From Myxococcales bacterium (GTDB lineage Bacteria > Myxococcota > Polyangia > HGW-17 > SLPX01), in assembly GCA_007131745.1 (NCBI GenBank), contig SLPX01000329.1, forward strand, positions 1 to 15,126: DNA of 15,126 nt. The letters run 5' to 3'. Within the stretch, counting starts at the first letter, position 1; every line of letters begins with the position of its first letter. The notes below the pieces were generated by a model. The model searched no databases. It was not told where the DNA came from and was given only the letters and a program-made list of their open reading frames with translations. The position numbers were made by a program, and so were the translations under genes. This document shows, piece after piece, positions 14,394 to 15,126 of the stretch.

Positions 14394-15126
14394 TCAATAA
14401 TCGATAGGGGACCTGACACACCGGAGTCCGATGAGGTGGGATTCACGATTTTGCCAGTGGGAAAAGGCGCGGAACACGACCCTGACACGATCTTCATAAA
14501 TGCTCCCGAAACTCCCGCCGCGGTGGACTTGGTGCATAAAGCATCCTTCAATCGGGTTTACCGGGTCCACGCAATTGTCCCCGCAGGTTCCATAGAAATT
14601 CTCGTCATAACAATCCAGGGTCCAATCCGACACATTGCCGCACATATCTTTGAGGCCGTATGGCGAATCTCCTGCCGGGTTTTCTATCATGTGGTCCACC
14701 GGCCATGTTCCGGGATGTTCTTGAGCAAAACAGTTGTTCCAATTACATCGATCACAGTCCGGTTCCGGTGCTGTATTTCCCCATGGATAAGTCCGCTGAT
14801 CCGTTCCCCTCGCTGCTTTTTCCCACTGAGCTTCGGTAGGCAAATCTCCGCCCAACCATTGGCAGTAGTTACGAGCTGCATCCCAGGCGATACAGTTAAT
14901 GGGATGGTTCTCCCGTTCTCCGATGTCCCAGGTCCAGTTACACAGCGGATTTGCACCTGTTACTCTTGGTGTTCCGGTGCAGCCCCAGGAATCTTTGCAC
15001 TTGCGATATTGAGCAACGCTCACCTGTGTTTTCTGTATGCAGTAGGCAGAAAGATACACAGTATGCATGGGAGATTCATCTAATTCATTCCTCCAACATG
15101 GATCATTTTCGTTGCAACCCATCTCG
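14394..15126 (-). CDS. Cys-rich FGE-sulfatase (SUMF1-type) domain protein, partial
   Basis: Reading continues past the right edge: the frame is open through 15126, and the codon for the Met at 15122 is preceded by GAG, so that Met is the internal one of the usual FxMG motif. Family motifs in order: MGCNE, ESPMHTVYLSAYCIQKTQVSVAQY, INCIAWDAARNYCQWLGGDLPTEAQWEKAARG, YPWGN, GLKDMCGNVSDWTLD, VHRGGSF and IGLRCVR. True formylglycine-generating enzymes have a catalytic Cys pair just after RGGS; here that stretch (FGSIYEDRVRVVFRAF) has none, so catalysis is unlikely and a binding or structural role is more probable. About seventeen Cys suggest an exported, disulfide-bonded protein, with a signal peptide outside the window. 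Confidence 0.9.
   Translation of the reverse strand, partial: EMGCNENDPCWRNELDESPMHTVYLSAYCIQKTQVSVAQYRKCKDSWGCTGTPRVTGANPLCNWTWDIGERENHPINCIAWDAARNYCQWLGGDLPTEAQWEKAARGTDQRTYPWGNTAPEPDCDRCNWNNCFAQEHPGTWPVDHMIENPAGDSPYGLKDMCGNVSDWTLDCYDENFYGTCGDNCVDPVNPIEGCFMHQVHRGGSFGSIYEDRVRVVFRAFSHWQNRESHLIGLRCVRSPIDY

Overview
The window is a chromosomal stretch of a Gram-negative bacterium that looks like one of the former deltaproteobacterial lineages (Myxococcota or Bradymonadota type). This rests on gene content, not on a phylogenetic marker: a PilZ protein with a charged repeat tail, a membrane-anchored Hanks-type Ser/Thr kinase with a PEGA domain, a TPR protein with paired C-terminal membrane helices, a Cys-rich formylglycine-generating-enzyme-like (FGE-like) protein, a lipobox lipoprotein, an outer-membrane barrel ending in Phe, sigma-54-like promoters and a Tmk with GTTTQ in its P-loop. 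I see no rRNA, tRNA, CRISPR array, transposase or integrase.

Left part (1-3795). A PilZ gene runs off the left edge on the minus strand; its tail is encoded by 33-bp tandem repeats. Divergent from it is a small RTX-like beta-roll protein (883-1557), whose second half has a competing reading frame. Next comes a minus-strand operon: a YbjN-like protein, then thymidylate kinase, then a metallo-beta-lactamase-fold hydrolase (3595 down to 1576). Its likely promoter lies in a dyad-rich gap shared with the following gene.

Middle part (3796-9880). A lipoprotein with an acidic linker contains a run of nine C. It converges on a minus-strand gene whose product resembles a Tyr/Trp-tRNA synthetase Rossmann domain without the ATP-binding signatures. 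Upstream of that gene is an outer-membrane barrel protein with 13 consecutive prolines, behind a good sigma-54 promoter. Divergent from the barrel gene is a two-gene operon: a 77-residue unknown and a protein that I assign to the DUF6976-like family. An acyl-CoA dehydrogenase follows on the minus strand, preceded by about 360 bp that appears non-coding but holds inverted repeats.

Right part (9881-15126). The PEGA kinase and the TPR/membrane protein are divergent and share a structured promoter region with a sigma-54-like dyad, so they may form one signalling or envelope unit. Immediately downstream of the TPR gene is the most unusual structure in the window. An AlbA_2/ATPase (COG2865-like) gene lies between two 113-bp direct repeats that differ at only 2 positions. 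One repeat is the 3' end of the TPR gene and the other is a 5'-truncated remnant of it. This is the geometry left by single-crossover (Campbell-type) insertion. The window ends inside an FGE-like domain gene.
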